Positions 18,248 to 27,401 are shown, counted from the first letter of the stretch. The stretch is DNA of 41,916 bases from Bradyrhizobiaceae bacterium (GCA_003963145.1 RXJJ01000009.1:89783-131698), one strand, 5' to 3'. Program-made: numbers and translations. The notes: generated by a model from the letters alone, not told the origin.

Positions 18248-18955
18248 TCACGTCGAACTGTAGTCGTGCAGCCGGTCGCCGCCGGCTTCGTGCACGCTCG
18301 CGTTGAACGAGATGATGACACGCTCCGTCTCGCCGGAATATGGCAGCGCCTGATGCGCGAGCCATGACGGAAAGATCGTGAGCTGCCCCGGCACCGGCTC
18401 GACGTCGCGGTGCGGCGGCTGCAGATACGCATTGGCCATATCGACGAACGCGCCGCCCAGCGCCGAGAACGGCGGACCATAGAACCGCGTCACGCCATTC
18501 GCCGCGCCATAGACCGGATTGCAGATGCGCTTTTCCCGGTCGTCGATCTGCACGATATAGACGCCCGACCACGAGCAATTGCCGTGGGTGTGAACGTCAT
18601 GAAACGCACCGCCATTGCTGCACTGAAACCACATGCCCTGTAACGCGACGCGCAGGTTCAGCCGATGCGGCGGCCAGTGTCCCGCATTAGCGTCGGCGAC
18701 CGTGTCGTGAATACGGTCGACCACGAAACGGACGAACTTCGCCCAGCCGTCGAGCTGGACGCGCTCCACCAGATCGTCGTCGCTCGCAAAGAAGGAAGCC
18801 GGCGGCTGATTGCGCCGGGCACGCTGCTCGCCGCGGATTGCGTCAAATGCCTTCACCAAGGAGGCATTGAAATCCGACGCGCCCGAAAGGCGGTAGATGC
18901 CAATCGGCGTCGGCCACAAATGGTGGAAGCCCGGACCGAGTTCGGCGTCACTCAT
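18248..18955 (-). CDS. Putative 2OG-Fe(II) oxygenase (TIGR02466-like)
   Basis: A 235-residue protein resembling the family of putative 2-oxoglutarate/Fe(II) oxygenases named TIGR02466. It has the opening LWPTPIGIYRL, the motif FHDVHTHGNCSWSGVYIVQ with candidate iron ligands His122 and His124, and SWLAHQALPYSGETERVIISFN, giving the distal His201 and the 2OG-binding Arg212. The substrate is unknown for the family. It is convergent with the MFS gene and lies just downstream of the tRNA gene. Recognition rests on the His motif and the C-terminal HxxxPY...R pattern. Confidence 0.75.
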   Translation of the reverse strand: MSDAELGPGFHHLWPTPIGIYRLSGASDFNASLVKAFDAIRGEQRARRNQPPASFFASDDDLVERVQLDGWAKFVRFVVDRIHDTVADANAGHWPPHRLNLRVALQGMWFQCSNGGAFHDVHTHGNCSWSGVYIVQIDDREKRICNPVYGAANGVTRFYGPPFSALGGAFVDMANAYLQPPHRDVEPVPGQLTIFPSWLAHQALPYSGETERVIISFNASVHEAGGDRLHDYSST

Positions 18956-18972
18956 GAGCGCTCTGTGAGTGT

Positions 18973-19049
18973 TGGTAGCGAGGGAGGGACTCGAACCCCC
19001 GACCCCAGGATTATGATTCCCGTGCTCTAACCAGCTGAGCTACCTCGCC
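18973..19049 (-). tRNA. tRNA-Met (anticodon CAT)
   Basis: A 77-base cloverleaf on the minus strand with encoded CCA. The acceptor stem is GGCGAGG/CCTCGCT, the D stem GCTC/GAGC, the anticodon loop ATCATAA in the stem CGGGA/TCCTG, and the T arm GGGGG-TTCGAGT-CCCTC. The first acceptor pair is G1-U72 rather than G-C. The G at position 1 excludes initiator tRNA, which begins with C. A CAT anticodon can also belong to the lysidine-modified tRNA-Ile; elongator Met is preferred by overall likeness to alphaproteobacterial tRNA-Met. Confidence 0.92.
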
Positions 19050-19146
19050 AAAACGCAAGGCGCCAGCTGTGCTGCATCGCCTCGCGAAGGGCGGCATATA
19101 AGGAGTCGCGCAAATGCCTGTCAAGCAAGGCCGGACGCTTATCGCG

Positions 19147-19518
19147 TCATTTCGGCCGGACGCTGGGGTCGCCCCCGGGACCGCCGGGAGGCGGGATCAC
19201 GGGCATCGTGCCCGTATCAGGTGTCGGCGCGTGCATGTCCGGGTCGACACCCGGCGGTGGACAAAGCACGCCATCGGATTTGGCCAGACGATCGCCGAGC
19301 GGCTCGCTTGACTGACCTGTCGTTGAGCCGCGCGGCGCAATGCTTCCATCCTGCGGATGGGCACGGGTCGGCGTACAGTTCCGGTCTGCGTGATCGGGAT
19401 TTGGCGGCGCGGTTTGCGCCGGCGGCGTCGCCGGTGATGGCGGAGCCTGCGCAAAGGCGACAGCCGGGCTGATTGCAACCAGCAGGCACGAGCACACGAA
19501 AGTCGGTTTCAGTCTCAT
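19147..19518 (-). CDS. Small exported Pro-rich protein, hypothetical
   Basis: A 123-residue product with a clear signal peptide (MRLKPTFVCSCLLVAISPAVAFAQA, cleavage expected after AFA or AQA). The mature part is low-complexity and rich in Pro, Gly and Asp (PPSPATPPAQTAPPNPD, PPPGGPGGDPSV) with two Cys. No domain is recognised. It stands alone between the tRNA gene and pmtA. Secreted Pro-rich proteins of this kind are often found in Bradyrhizobiaceae, but no function can be given. Confidence 0.65.
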   Translation of the reverse strand: MRLKPTFVCSCLLVAISPAVAFAQAPPSPATPPAQTAPPNPDHADRNCTPTRAHPQDGSIAPRGSTTGQSSEPLGDRLAKSDGVLCPPPGVDPDMHAPTPDTGTMPVIPPPGGPGGDPSVRPK

Positions 19519-19573
19519 GTCGCGAAAACGAATCTGCGCGCGGCATGTTCCGTCCGATCGGCAAATTCCGGCG

Positions 19574-20212
19574 TCAGGATTTGCGGTAACGGATCAGCGA
19601 GAAATGGCCCATCGGCGGCATCGGCCGCCGTTCCACCAGCGCCACTCCGCCGTGACCGGACTGCCAATCGAGCAGGCGTTGCCAGGGAAACTCCGGCCGC
19701 CAGCCGAGCCGGCGCGCCAGCGGCGCGAAGGCGAGTTCGAAGATCCGGCGCGGACCGCTTTCCGCGCCGATATGATTGACCAAGATCAATTCGCCGCCGG
19801 GCTTGAGCACGCGCACGAAATCATCCAGCGTCGCCTCGGGGTCGGGCACGGCGGTGATGACATATTGCGCCACCACGGCGTCGAAAAAACTGTCGGGAAA
19901 TGCGAGGTTCTTCGCATCCATCACCGACAGCGACTCGACATTGGTCAGATTGAGGGTGCGAACGCGCTCCTGCGCCTTGCGCAGCATCGGTTCGGAAATA
20001 TCGACGCCGCACAATCTCGTGGAGCGCGAATAATCCGACAGCGACAATCCCGTGCCGACACCGACATCGAGAACGCGTCCGCCGATCGCGTCGGCCACCG
20101 CGATGGTCGATTTGCGGCCCTGATCGAACACGGCGCCGAACACCAGATCATAGACGGGTGCCCAGGCCGCATAAGCCCTCGCCACGCCCGCGCGGTCGAT
20201 ATCGTTCCCCAT
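19574..20212 (-). CDS. pmtA: Phosphatidylethanolamine N-methyltransferase PmtA (rhizobial type)
   Basis: A 212-residue class I SAM-dependent methyltransferase. It has YAAWAPVYDLVFGAVFDQGRK at the start, SAM motif I VLDVGVGTGLSL, the acidic loop GVDISEPML, VVAQYVITAVPDPEATLDDFVRVLKPGGELILVN, and the ending RRPMPPMGHFSLIRYRK. These fit the soluble PmtA of Sinorhizobium and Bradyrhizobium, which methylates phosphatidylethanolamine towards phosphatidylcholine at the inner face of the membrane. A more general UbiE-like methyltransferase is the alternative but less likely. It follows mnmA by 21 bases. Confidence 0.82.
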   Translation of the reverse strand: MGNDIDRAGVARAYAAWAPVYDLVFGAVFDQGRKSTIAVADAIGGRVLDVGVGTGLSLSDYSRSTRLCGVDISEPMLRKAQERVRTLNLTNVESLSVMDAKNLAFPDSFFDAVVAQYVITAVPDPEATLDDFVRVLKPGGELILVNHIGAESGPRRIFELAFAPLARRLGWRPEFPWQRLLDWQSGHGGVALVERRPMPPMGHFSLIRYRKS

Positions 20213-20233
20213 GGCGCTATGTTGTCTTGAAAT

Positions 20234-21424
20234 CTATCCGGCGACAAGCGGCCGGGCGGTGACGGCCTGCGGCGCGATCAGAACATCCTCCCGCCAGGAC
20301 GCGCTCTTGATGAAGCCGCCGCCGAGCACGCGGGCCTGTCCTGCTGGCGCGTCATAAAAAACGCAGGCCTGACCCGGCGAGACACCCTCCTCACCCGTGA
20401 CGAGTTCGACTTCGCATTCACCGTCGACCATATGAAGCCAGGCCGGCTGCTGCGGCCGGGTCGAGCGCACCTTGACGAAAATTTCGGTACCTGTTGCTGC
20501 CGCTTCCTCGATCGTACCGCCGCCAATCCAATTCACTTCGCGCAGCAGAATGCGGCTTTTGCGCAGCGCCTCGCGTGGTCCGACAACAACCCGCCGCAAG
20601 GCGGCATCCAGACCCACCACGTAAAGCGGCGCATGCGCGGCAATGCCAAGCCCGCGGCGCTGGCCGATGGTGTAGTTGATGATGCCCTGATGGCGGCCGA
20701 TGACGCGACCCTGCAGATCGACGATCTCGCCGGGTTCCATCGCGTTCGGCTTCAGCCGTTCGATCACGTCGGTATAACGGCCGGTCGGCACGAAGCAGAT
20801 ATCCTGGCTGTCGTGCTTGTCGGCGACCGGCAGATCGAAACGGCGCGCAAGTTCGCGGGTCTGGGCCTTGGTCATGTCGCCGAGCGGGAAGCGCAGATCT
20901 GAAAGCTGGTCCTGCGTGGTCGCGAACAGGAAATAGCTCTGGTCGCGATCGGCGTCGGCGGCGCAAACCAGCGCGCGCGAGCCGTCGGCAAGGCGGCGCG
21001 AGGCGACATAGTGTCCGGTCGCCAGCGCCTTGGCCCCGAGTTCGCGCGCCGTCGCCAGAAGATCGCGAAACTTGATCGAGCGGTTGCATTCGATGCACGG
21101 CACCGGCGTCTCGCCCTGCACGTAGCTTTCGGCGAAGCTCTCGATCACCGACTCGCGAAAGCGGCTTTCGTAATTCAGCACATAATGCGGAATGCCGATG
21201 CGCGCCGCGACATCGCGCGCATCGTGGATATCCTGACCCGCGCAGCATGCGCCCTTGCGGTGCGTCGCCTCGCCATGATCGTAAAGCTGAAGGGTGATAC
21301 CGACGACATCATAGCCCTCGGCCTTCAACAGCGCAGCCGTCGTCGACGAATCGACGCCGCCGGACATGGCGACGACGACCCGGGTATCTTCCGGGCGTCC
21401 TTCGAGGTCGAGACTGTTGAGCAT
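20234..21424 (-). CDS. mnmA: tRNA-specific 2-thiouridylase MnmA
   Basis: A 396-residue MnmA. The PP-loop AMSGGVDSS lies at residues 19-27, the first catalytic Cys in [14 protein letters not shown], the second in SQDICFVP, and GQRRGLGIA precedes the C-terminal beta barrel. It thiolates U34 of tRNA-Lys, -Glu and -Gln using sulfur relayed from IscS. ATG at 21424 is chosen; the longer reading to 21466 adds an unconserved stretch. Its upstream gap (21425-21685) faces the divergent flagellar gene fliK. Confidence 0.95.
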   Translation of the reverse strand: MLNSLDLEGRPEDTRVVVAMSGGVDSSTTAALLKAEGYDVVGITLQLYDHGEATHRKGACCAGQDIHDARDVAARIGIPHYVLNYESRFRESVIESFAESYVQGETPVPCIECNRSIKFRDLLATARELGAKALATGHYVASRRLADGSRALVCAADADRDQSYFLFATTQDQLSDLRFPLGDMTKAQTRELARRFDLPVADKHDSQDICFVPTGRYTDVIERLKPNAMEPGEIVDLQGRVIGRHQGIINYTIGQRRGLGIAAHAPLYVVGLDAALRRVVVGPREALRKSRILLREVNWIGGGTIEEAAATGTEIFVKVRSTRPQQPAWLHMVDGECEVELVTGEEGVSPGQACVFYDAPAGQARVLGGGFIKSASWREDVLIAPQAVTARPLVAG

Positions 21425-21635
21425 ATGGGGCCAATCCGGGGAGGCGGTTCCAAACCCGCCATCCATCGTCCTTCCGTTGTCGTCTTATTATCGTCCGGCC
21501 TTTTGCGAGGCAATTAGAACCCGTACGGCAAATCTTGCCGCCGGGCAGAAAAGAACCCGCCAAATCCGGCCTTTAGCAGCGCCGCTCTTCCATTCACACC
21601 CCTGATATATTTAGCATTTTTGGAGTCACAAGGCA

Positions 21636-21651
21636 TGGCCCGGTCTTTGCT
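21636..21651 (+). promoter_or_regulatory. Sigma-54 (-24/-12) promoter for fliK-flgD
   Basis: TGGCCCG (21636-21642), four bases, then TTGCT (21647-21651) matches the sigma-54 consensus TGGCACG-N4-TTGCW with one mismatch and exact spacing. Transcription would begin near 21662, about 24 bases before the fliK GTG. The sigma-54 activator FlbD is encoded in the same flagellar cluster, so control of this promoter by FlbD is a natural inference. Confidence 0.75.
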
Positions 21652-21685
21652 CAATCCCTGATGAGCTCATTGTGAAAGGCCGCCC

Positions 21686-23323
21686 GTGTTCAGTGTGCAG
21701 GAAACCGCCGTTGCGTCATATGCTTCCGCGCGCCAGAAGCCTGCGCGCGCCGACCAGCCGTCCAGCCCGGACGATTTCGGGTCACTGGTGGACACCAACG
21801 CCTCGGCCGCTGACACAAATCGACCCGCAACCACCGATCAGCCGGCCCGCTCCAACACCGACGATCGTGCAGTAACATCGACCGACGCGGCCGACCGCAA
21901 CGCCGATACCCGTGCCGCCAGGCCCGATCACTCGGATCAGGCTGCGCAGAACGCCGATGACAGCAATTCGACCGGAAGCAAGGATTCCGCCGCAACGCCG
22001 AACCCGTCAAAGACTGCTTCCGGCGCCCAGGCGGCCGGCGAAACCAAAGGCGCGCGCCACGCGAAAAAAGCCTCCGAAACGGAGGCCGCCGATCAGACCG
22101 CGCCTGCAACCGCCGCGCCAACGCCCTCCGCTCAGGATGCGAGCGTTCTTGTCGCCGCGAACGTGACGACATCCGCCAAAACGGCAGCCGCCACGGATGC
22201 GGCGGCGATCACCGAAAACACCAAGCCCGCCACCAGCCTCAAGACTTCGGCGGCCCAGAGCGCCAACGCGTCCGGCGTTGCGACTGCGCAGACCGCAATC
22301 ACGGCACAAGAAGACTCATCTGCTGGACTATCATCGCCGGGCGAGCAGTCGCAGGCTGCCGCTGAAAAGACCGCCGTGGACGCCAAAGGCGTTGCGGTTA
22401 CGAAAACATTGGATGACTCGGTCATACCGGAAAACGCCAAAACACCCGGCGAGCCGGGTTCAGAAGACTTGCAGGCCGCGATTCCTCAGGCCGCGACGCT
22501 CGCGGCGGAGGCAAAGTCCGCCGCCGTACAATCAACGGGGATCAAATTGGCCGAGACATCAACGGTCAAAGGCTCCGCCCTGACAAAGGCGGATGAAAAG
22601 TCCAATACGCCCGCCAAGAGCAAGGCCGACGCACGCTCGGCCAGCAAGACCGAAACCGGCGATACCGATGCGGACACCATCAAGGATGGCAATGCTTCCG
22701 GCGGCGACAGCAAAGCCAAGGCGGCGCCCGACAAGCTCGCCGTCATCCATGATTCTCAGCCCTCAGTGCAGCCGCTGACGACTGATTCCGCGGCCCTGCA
22801 ACAAGCCAGTGTTCAGCAGCCCACGCAGCTCCAGCCTTCGAACACGACGGCCGCGCCGGCAGCCCAGCTTAACGCCACGCTGGCGGCGGCCAATACACCG
22901 GTGCCGCTCAACGGCCTTGCCGCCGACATTGCGCTGAAGGCAGCCGGCGGCAACAGCCGTTTCGAAATCAGGCTCGACCCCGCCGAACTCGGCCGCATCG
23001 ATGTACGGCTCGATGTCGACAAGCACGGCCAGGTCACCTCGCATCTGACGGTCGAACGGCCGGCGACACTGGACATGCTGCGCAAGGACGCGCCCCAGCT
23101 TCAGCAGGCGCTGGAAGACGCCGGCCTGAAAACCGGCAATGGCGGTTTGCAGTTCAGCCTGCGCGACCAGTCCTCGTCCTCCGGTCAGCAGAACGACAGC
23201 CAGTCCGGCCGCAACGCACAGCGGATCATTATTACTGAAGATACAGCCGTTCCCGCCCAGATCGCGGGACAGACCTACGGCCGCGCGCGCGGATCGAGCG
23301 CCGGCGTCGATATCAGCATCTGA
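21686..23323 (+). CDS. fliK: Flagellar hook-length control protein FliK
   Basis: A 545-residue FliK. About 400 residues of low-complexity Ala/Thr/Ser/Asp/Lys-rich sequence form the ruler part. A compact C-terminal Flg_hook domain follows (about 430-500: FEIRLDPAELGRIDVRLDVDKHGQVTSHLTVERPATLDMLR). FliK measures hook length and switches the export apparatus from hook to filament substrates. The start is a GTG at 21686 with AAAGG at 21675-21679. It is followed eleven bases later by flgD, and a sigma-54 promoter lies upstream. The ruler region is expected to vary between strains. Confidence 0.88.
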   Translation: MFSVQETAVASYASARQKPARADQPSSPDDFGSLVDTNASAADTNRPATTDQPARSNTDDRAVTSTDAADRNADTRAARPDHSDQAAQNADDSNSTGSKDSAATPNPSKTASGAQAAGETKGARHAKKASETEAADQTAPATAAPTPSAQDASVLVAANVTTSAKTAAATDAAAITENTKPATSLKTSAAQSANASGVATAQTAITAQEDSSAGLSSPGEQSQAAAEKTAVDAKGVAVTKTLDDSVIPENAKTPGEPGSEDLQAAIPQAATLAAEAKSAAVQSTGIKLAETSTVKGSALTKADEKSNTPAKSKADARSASKTETGDTDADTIKDGNASGGDSKAKAAPDKLAVIHDSQPSVQPLTTDSAALQQASVQQPTQLQPSNTTAAPAAQLNATLAAANTPVPLNGLAADIALKAAGGNSRFEIRLDPAELGRIDVRLDVDKHGQVTSHLTVERPATLDMLRKDAPQLQQALEDAGLKTGNGGLQFSLRDQSSSSGQQNDSQSGRNAQRIIITEDTAVPAQIAGQTYGRARGSSAGVDISI

Positions 23324-23334
23324 GGAGACAACCG

Positions 23335-24054
23335 ATGTCGGTCGATGCATCCATGCCTTCGACAGTGACCTCCGCGGCGGCGTCATCGTCAAGCTCATCC
23401 AGCAGTTCGTCGTCCAGCAGCAGCAGCTCCACCGGTGGTCTCGCGGATAATTTTCAAACGTTTCTCACACTTCTGACAACCCAGTTGCAGAACCAGAATC
23501 CGCTCGACCCGCTGGACACAAACCAGTTTACAGCCCAGCTCGTTCAATTTGCCCAGGTCGAGCAGCAGCTCAAGACGAACGATCAGCTGACGTCGCTTGT
23601 GACCATCGAAAAGAGCGCGCAATCGACGCAGGCGCTGGTATTCGTCGGCCAAACGGTCGCCGTCGACGGCTCGACCGCGCATTTCGACGGCAGCGCGACC
23701 TGGAATTTCATCTCGCCTTCTGACGCCAACGCAACCATCACGATCAGCGATAAAACGGGTCAGACCGCCTATACCGGCAACTTCAATATCAGTTCAGGCA
23801 ATGCCAGTTTTGTGTGGGACGGAAAGGGCACTGACGGCACGACCTGGCCGGCCGGCGATTACAAAATGACGGTGACGGGCAAGGACAGCAACGGCAAGAC
23901 CGTCGCGATTTCGACCGAAGTTCAGGGTGTCGTCGATTCTGTCGACCTGACCCAAAGCCCGCCTCTTCTTTCGATCAGCGGGCAGAACTACACGACCGAT
24001 AAGGTCAAACGTATCGTCGCGCCCAACTCGACCGCCGGCACGAGCGGCAGTTAA
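23335..24054 (+). CDS. flgD: Flagellar hook cap/assembly protein FlgD
   Basis: A 239-residue FlgD. The N-terminal export and cap region has the hallmark FLTLLTTQLQNQNPLDPLDTNQFTAQLVQFAQVEQQ, and a FlgD Ig-like/Tudor part follows (FVWDGKGTDGTTWPAGDYKMTV). FlgD caps the growing hook and allows FlgE to polymerise. Residues 17-32 are sixteen serines in a row, coded by five different Ser codons, inserted before the conserved region. It shares the fliK transcript. Confidence 0.94.
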   Translation: MSVDASMPSTVTSAAASSSSSSSSSSSSSSSSTGGLADNFQTFLTLLTTQLQNQNPLDPLDTNQFTAQLVQFAQVEQQLKTNDQLTSLVTIEKSAQSTQALVFVGQTVAVDGSTAHFDGSATWNFISPSDANATITISDKTGQTAYTGNFNISSGNASFVWDGKGTDGTTWPAGDYKMTVTGKDSNGKTVAISTEVQGVVDSVDLTQSPPLLSISGQNYTTDKVKRIVAPNSTAGTSGS

Positions 24055-24229
24055 CAAAATCTTTCACGCTTGTTTCGGATTTTATGGAGCCTGGCATCCA
24101 TCAAGCCCGGACCGATCGACAACGGCCAGTCGAAGGAGAATCGTATTGAAGCCTTGGGCTTAGGCAAATTTTAAGCCGGGCCGACTACCTTGTTCCCACG
24201 AGTTCAGTAGTCGAGTTTGTGAGTACACC
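24055..24229. other. Gap before sciP, likely promoter region
   Basis: No gene is visible. TGGCATCCATCAAGC (24090s) has GG-N10-GC spacing but lacks the TT before GC, so a sigma-54 site is doubtful. GGCTTA (24157-24162) and TAAGCC (24172-24177) form a short dyad. No clear terminator follows flgD. Confidence 0.35.
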
Positions 24230-24505
24230 ATGACAGAACCCCACCGCCCGAGGGTGAAGTATGTCATCGGGCCAGATGGCAGCCCGCTGACAATCGCGGA
24301 TCTTCCCGCACCCGGCACCAAACGCTGGGTTATCCGGCGTAAAGCCGAGGTCGTTGCCGCCGTGCGCGGCGGCCTTCTTTCCCTCGAAGAAGCCTGCAGC
24401 CGTTATACGCTGACCGTGGATGAATTCCTGTCCTGGCAGTTCTCAATCGACCAGCATGGTCTGGCGGGCCTGCGCACCACGCGCATCCAGCAATACCGCC
24501 AGTAA
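24230..24505 (+). CDS. sciP: CtrA inhibitor SciP (DUF1153)
   Basis: A 91-residue DUF1153 protein: VKYVIGPDGSPLTIADLPAPGTKRWVIRRKAEVVAAVRGG, then a helix-turn-helix (LLSLEEACSRYTLTVDEFLSWQFSID). In Caulobacter SciP binds the master regulator CtrA and stops it recruiting RNA polymerase, closing CtrA-driven promoters early in the cell cycle. It stands between flgD and fliF with its own terminator, so it is probably a separate unit. Its position beside a fliF promoter with TTAAC repeats suggests it may regulate that promoter. Length and motif order are typical of the family. Confidence 0.9.
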   Translation: MTEPHRPRVKYVIGPDGSPLTIADLPAPGTKRWVIRRKAEVVAAVRGGLLSLEEACSRYTLTVDEFLSWQFSIDQHGLAGLRTTRIQQYRQ

Positions 24506-24540
24506 GACCCGTTCATCGGAATCATCGGATTTTACAAAAC

Positions 24541-24568
24541 CCGGCTTCATCATCTGAAGCCGGCTTTT
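24541..24568 (+). terminator. Rho-independent terminator of sciP
   Basis: CCGGCTTCA (24541-24549) and TGAAGCCGG (24555-24563) form a perfect 9-bp stem with a five-base loop, followed by CTTTT. It lies 35 bases after the sciP stop and separates it from fliF. Confidence 0.85.
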
Positions 24569-24590
24569 GGCATTCCGCCTTTTTCCGGAT

Positions 24591-24610
24591 CGGCGTTAAC
24601 CGGCGTTAAC
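24591..24610. promoter_or_regulatory. Tandem TTAAC decamer, candidate CtrA site for fliF
   Basis: CGGCGTTAAC occurs twice in tandem, placing two TTAAC half-sites ten bases apart, one helical turn. The CtrA consensus is TTAA-N7-TTAA; here the gap between TTAA units is six, so the match is near but not exact. It lies 77 bases before the fliF GTG. In Caulobacter fliF is a CtrA-controlled class II operon. Confidence 0.5.
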
Positions 24611-24686
24611 CATATGGAAACCATACCTAGGCAAATTCTGCCCAGTCGGCCGTTTCGCCGAATCTCTGGGTTGCTGGGGCTGGTTT

Positions 24687-26291
24687 GTGCAAGGACTGGT
24701 ATCATTCCTGAAGGGTCTGGGTGCGGCGCGGCTGGCGGCCATGGTCGCGGTCACCCTGGCACTCGTTGGATTTTTTGGCTTCGTCATCATGCGCGTCACC
24801 ACGCCGCAAATGACGACCCTGTTCACCGACCTGTCCTATGAAGACTCCTCCGGCATTATCAAGGAGCTGGAACGCCAGGCCATTCCCTACGAAATACGCA
24901 ACGACGGCGCCGTTATCCTGGTACCGAAAGACAAGGTCACTCGCCTGCGCATGAAGCTGGCGGAAAGCGGCATGCCCAAGGGCGGCGGCGTCGGCTACGA
25001 AATCTTCGATAAGTCCGACGCGCTCGGCTCGACCAGCTTCGTTCAGAACATCAATCACCTGCGCGCGCTGGAAGGCGAACTGGCCCGCACCATCAAGGGC
25101 ATCGACCGCATCCAGGCCGCGCGCGTCCATCTCGTGCTGCCCGAGCGGCCGCTGTTTTCGCGCGAAACGCCGGAGCCTTCCGCCTCGATCGTGCTTCGGG
25201 TGCGCGGGTCGCTCGAGCCGCAGCAGGTTCGCGCCGTCCGCCATATCGTCGCTTCGGCGGTCAATGGCCTGAAGGCGCAGCGGGTGTCGATCGTCGATGA
25301 AAGCGGCCAGTTGCTGGCGAACGGCTCGGCCAACGATGACGGCACCGACAGCACCGGCGACGATCGCCGCACCGCCTACGAGAACCGGATGCGCGAACAG
25401 GTCGAGCAGATCGTGTCCTCGGTGGTCGGCGCCGGCCGCGCCCGTGTCCAGGTCTCCGCCGATTTCGACTACAACAAGATCACCCAGACCTCCGACAAGT
25501 TCGATCCCGATGGCCGCGTGCTGCGCTCCAGCCAGTCGCGTGAGGAATCCTCGGCGAGCTCCGACAATAACGGCCAGGTTACCGTCAACAACGAACTGCC
25601 CGGCAGCCAGCAGCAGAACGCCGCGCCGTCGCCCAAGGACCAGACCAAGAAGAGCGAGGAAATCAACAATTACGAGATCTCCCGCGTCACCAAAACCGAA
25701 GTGACCGAGGCGGGCCGCATCAACCGCATGTCGGTCGCGGTTCTGGTCGACGGCAGCTATCAGAAGAACGGCAGCGGCGATGTCGTGTACGTTGCGCGCA
25801 GCAAGGACGAACTGGACCGGATCGGCGCGCTGGTCCGCTCGGCGATCGGCTTCGATCAGAAGCGCGGCGATCAGGTCGAAATCGTCAACCTGCGCTTTGC
25901 CGATACGCCCACCGCGATTCCGGCTGGCGAGCAGAACGGGCTGCTCGGCATGTTCCAGTTCACCAAGGACGACATCATGTACTTCATCGAGCTCGGCGTG
26001 ATGTCGCTGCTCGGCCTCGTGGTGCTGTTCATGGTGGTCCGTCCGCTGGTCAAGCGCATCCTGACCGAGGATTCCGCCAAAAGGGCCCTTGTCCCCGCCG
26101 CCCTGCCCGATCCTGTCCCGGTGAACACGACACCGCAGATCGCCAGCAATCCCAACGCGACCATGATCGATGTCGCGCAGGTACAGGGGCAGGTTCACGC
26201 GCAATCGGTGCACCGCGTTGGCGAACTCGCCGACCGCAATCCGTCCGAGACCGCTTCCATCATCCGTCAATGGCTTGCAGAACCGGCATAA
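24687..26291 (+). CDS. fliF: Flagellar MS-ring protein FliF
   Basis: A 534-residue FliF with two membrane helices (about residues 20-40 and 430-450), periplasmic YscJ/FliF ring-building domains between them (SFVQNINHLRALEGELARTIKGIDRIQAARVHLVLPERPLFSRE) and a cytoplasmic tail that meets FliG (VGELADRNPSETASIIRQWL). It forms the MS ring, the base of flagellar assembly. The GTG start gives MQGLVSFLKGLGAARLAAM, the usual beginning of alphaproteobacterial FliF. First gene of fliF-G-H-N-flbD. Confidence 0.96.
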   Translation: MQGLVSFLKGLGAARLAAMVAVTLALVGFFGFVIMRVTTPQMTTLFTDLSYEDSSGIIKELERQAIPYEIRNDGAVILVPKDKVTRLRMKLAESGMPKGGGVGYEIFDKSDALGSTSFVQNINHLRALEGELARTIKGIDRIQAARVHLVLPERPLFSRETPEPSASIVLRVRGSLEPQQVRAVRHIVASAVNGLKAQRVSIVDESGQLLANGSANDDGTDSTGDDRRTAYENRMREQVEQIVSSVVGAGRARVQVSADFDYNKITQTSDKFDPDGRVLRSSQSREESSASSDNNGQVTVNNELPGSQQQNAAPSPKDQTKKSEEINNYEISRVTKTEVTEAGRINRMSVAVLVDGSYQKNGSGDVVYVARSKDELDRIGALVRSAIGFDQKRGDQVEIVNLRFADTPTAIPAGEQNGLLGMFQFTKDDIMYFIELGVMSLLGLVVLFMVVRPLVKRILTEDSAKRALVPAALPDPVPVNTTPQIASNPNATMIDVAQVQGQVHAQSVHRVGELADRNPSETASIIRQWLAEPA

Positions 26292-26297
26292 CGCACG

Positions 26298-27401
26298 ATG
26301 GCAAACGCACCCGCCCTTCCAAGTCCGAACCAGACGGCGACCGACCTCGCCGGTGTGGTCGCGACCCTTGCCAGCCGCCAGAGCAATCGGCCCCGTTCCA
26401 ATGCCACGCCGATGACCGGCCCGCAGCGCGCGGCTATCGTGATGCTCGCGCTCGGTGAGCAATATGGCAGCAAGGTGTGGGCTCTGCTCGATGACGATGA
26501 GGTGCGCGAACTCTCGGCGGTGATGTCTTCGCTCGGCACGGTCGAGGCAGATGTCGTCGAAGATCTTTTGCTTGAATTCGTCTCGCGCATGTCGGCCTCG
26601 GGCGCCTTGATGGGCAATTTCGACGCCACCGAGCGCCTGCTGCAGAAATACCTCCCCGGCGACCGCGTCACCGGCATCATGGACGAAATCCGCGGGCCGG
26701 CGGGCCGCAACATGTGGGAAAAGCTTTCCAACGTGCAGGAAGAGGTTCTCGCCAATTACCTGAAGAACGAATACCCGCAGACCGTCGCGGTGGTGCTGTC
26801 CAAGCTGAAACCTGAGCATGCCGCGCGCGTGCTCGCAATCCTGCCCGAGGACATGGCACTCGATGTCGTGGGCCGCATGCTGAAAATGGAAGCGGTTCAG
26901 AAGGAAGTGATCGAGCGTGTCGAGCAGACGCTGCGCACGGAGTTCATGTCGAACCTGTCGCAGACCCGCCGCCGCGACGCCCACGAGGTGATGGCCGAGA
27001 TTTTCAACAATTTCGACCGCCAGACCGAAACGCGCTTCCTCACGTCGCTGGAAGAGGAAAATCGCGAATCCGCCGAGCGGATCAAGGCGCTGATGTTCAC
27101 CTTCGACGACCTGATCAAGCTCGACACCGGATCGGCGCAGACCCTGATGCGCCACATCGACAAGGACAAGCTCGGCATCGCGCTGAAGGGCGCCAACGAC
27201 ACCGTGCGCGACTTCTTCCTCAGCAACATGTCGACCCGCGCCGCCAAGATGCTGACCGACGACATGGCCGCGGCTGGCCCGGTGCGGCTGCGCGACGTCG
27301 ACGAGGCACAGGCGCAACTGGTCAATCTCGCCAAGGATCTCGCGGCCAAGGGCGAGATCATGCTGCAGAAAAATCGTGCCGACGACGAGTTGGTGTATTG
27401 A
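26298..27401 (+). CDS. fliG: Flagellar motor switch protein FliG
   Basis: A 367-residue FliG. The N-terminal domain binds FliF ([33 protein letters not shown]), the middle domain carries [29 protein letters not shown], and the C-terminal domain holds charged helices that meet the stator ([31 protein letters not shown]). It turns ion-driven torque into rotation and sets direction in the C-ring. Its TGA overlaps the fliH ATG by one base. Confidence 0.97.
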   Translation: MANAPALPSPNQTATDLAGVVATLASRQSNRPRSNATPMTGPQRAAIVMLALGEQYGSKVWALLDDDEVRELSAVMSSLGTVEADVVEDLLLEFVSRMSASGALMGNFDATERLLQKYLPGDRVTGIMDEIRGPAGRNMWEKLSNVQEEVLANYLKNEYPQTVAVVLSKLKPEHAARVLAILPEDMALDVVGRMLKMEAVQKEVIERVEQTLRTEFMSNLSQTRRRDAHEVMAEIFNNFDRQTETRFLTSLEEENRESAERIKALMFTFDDLIKLDTGSAQTLMRHIDKDKLGIALKGANDTVRDFFLSNMSTRAAKMLTDDMAAAGPVRLRDVDEAQAQLVNLAKDLAAKGEIMLQKNRADDELVY

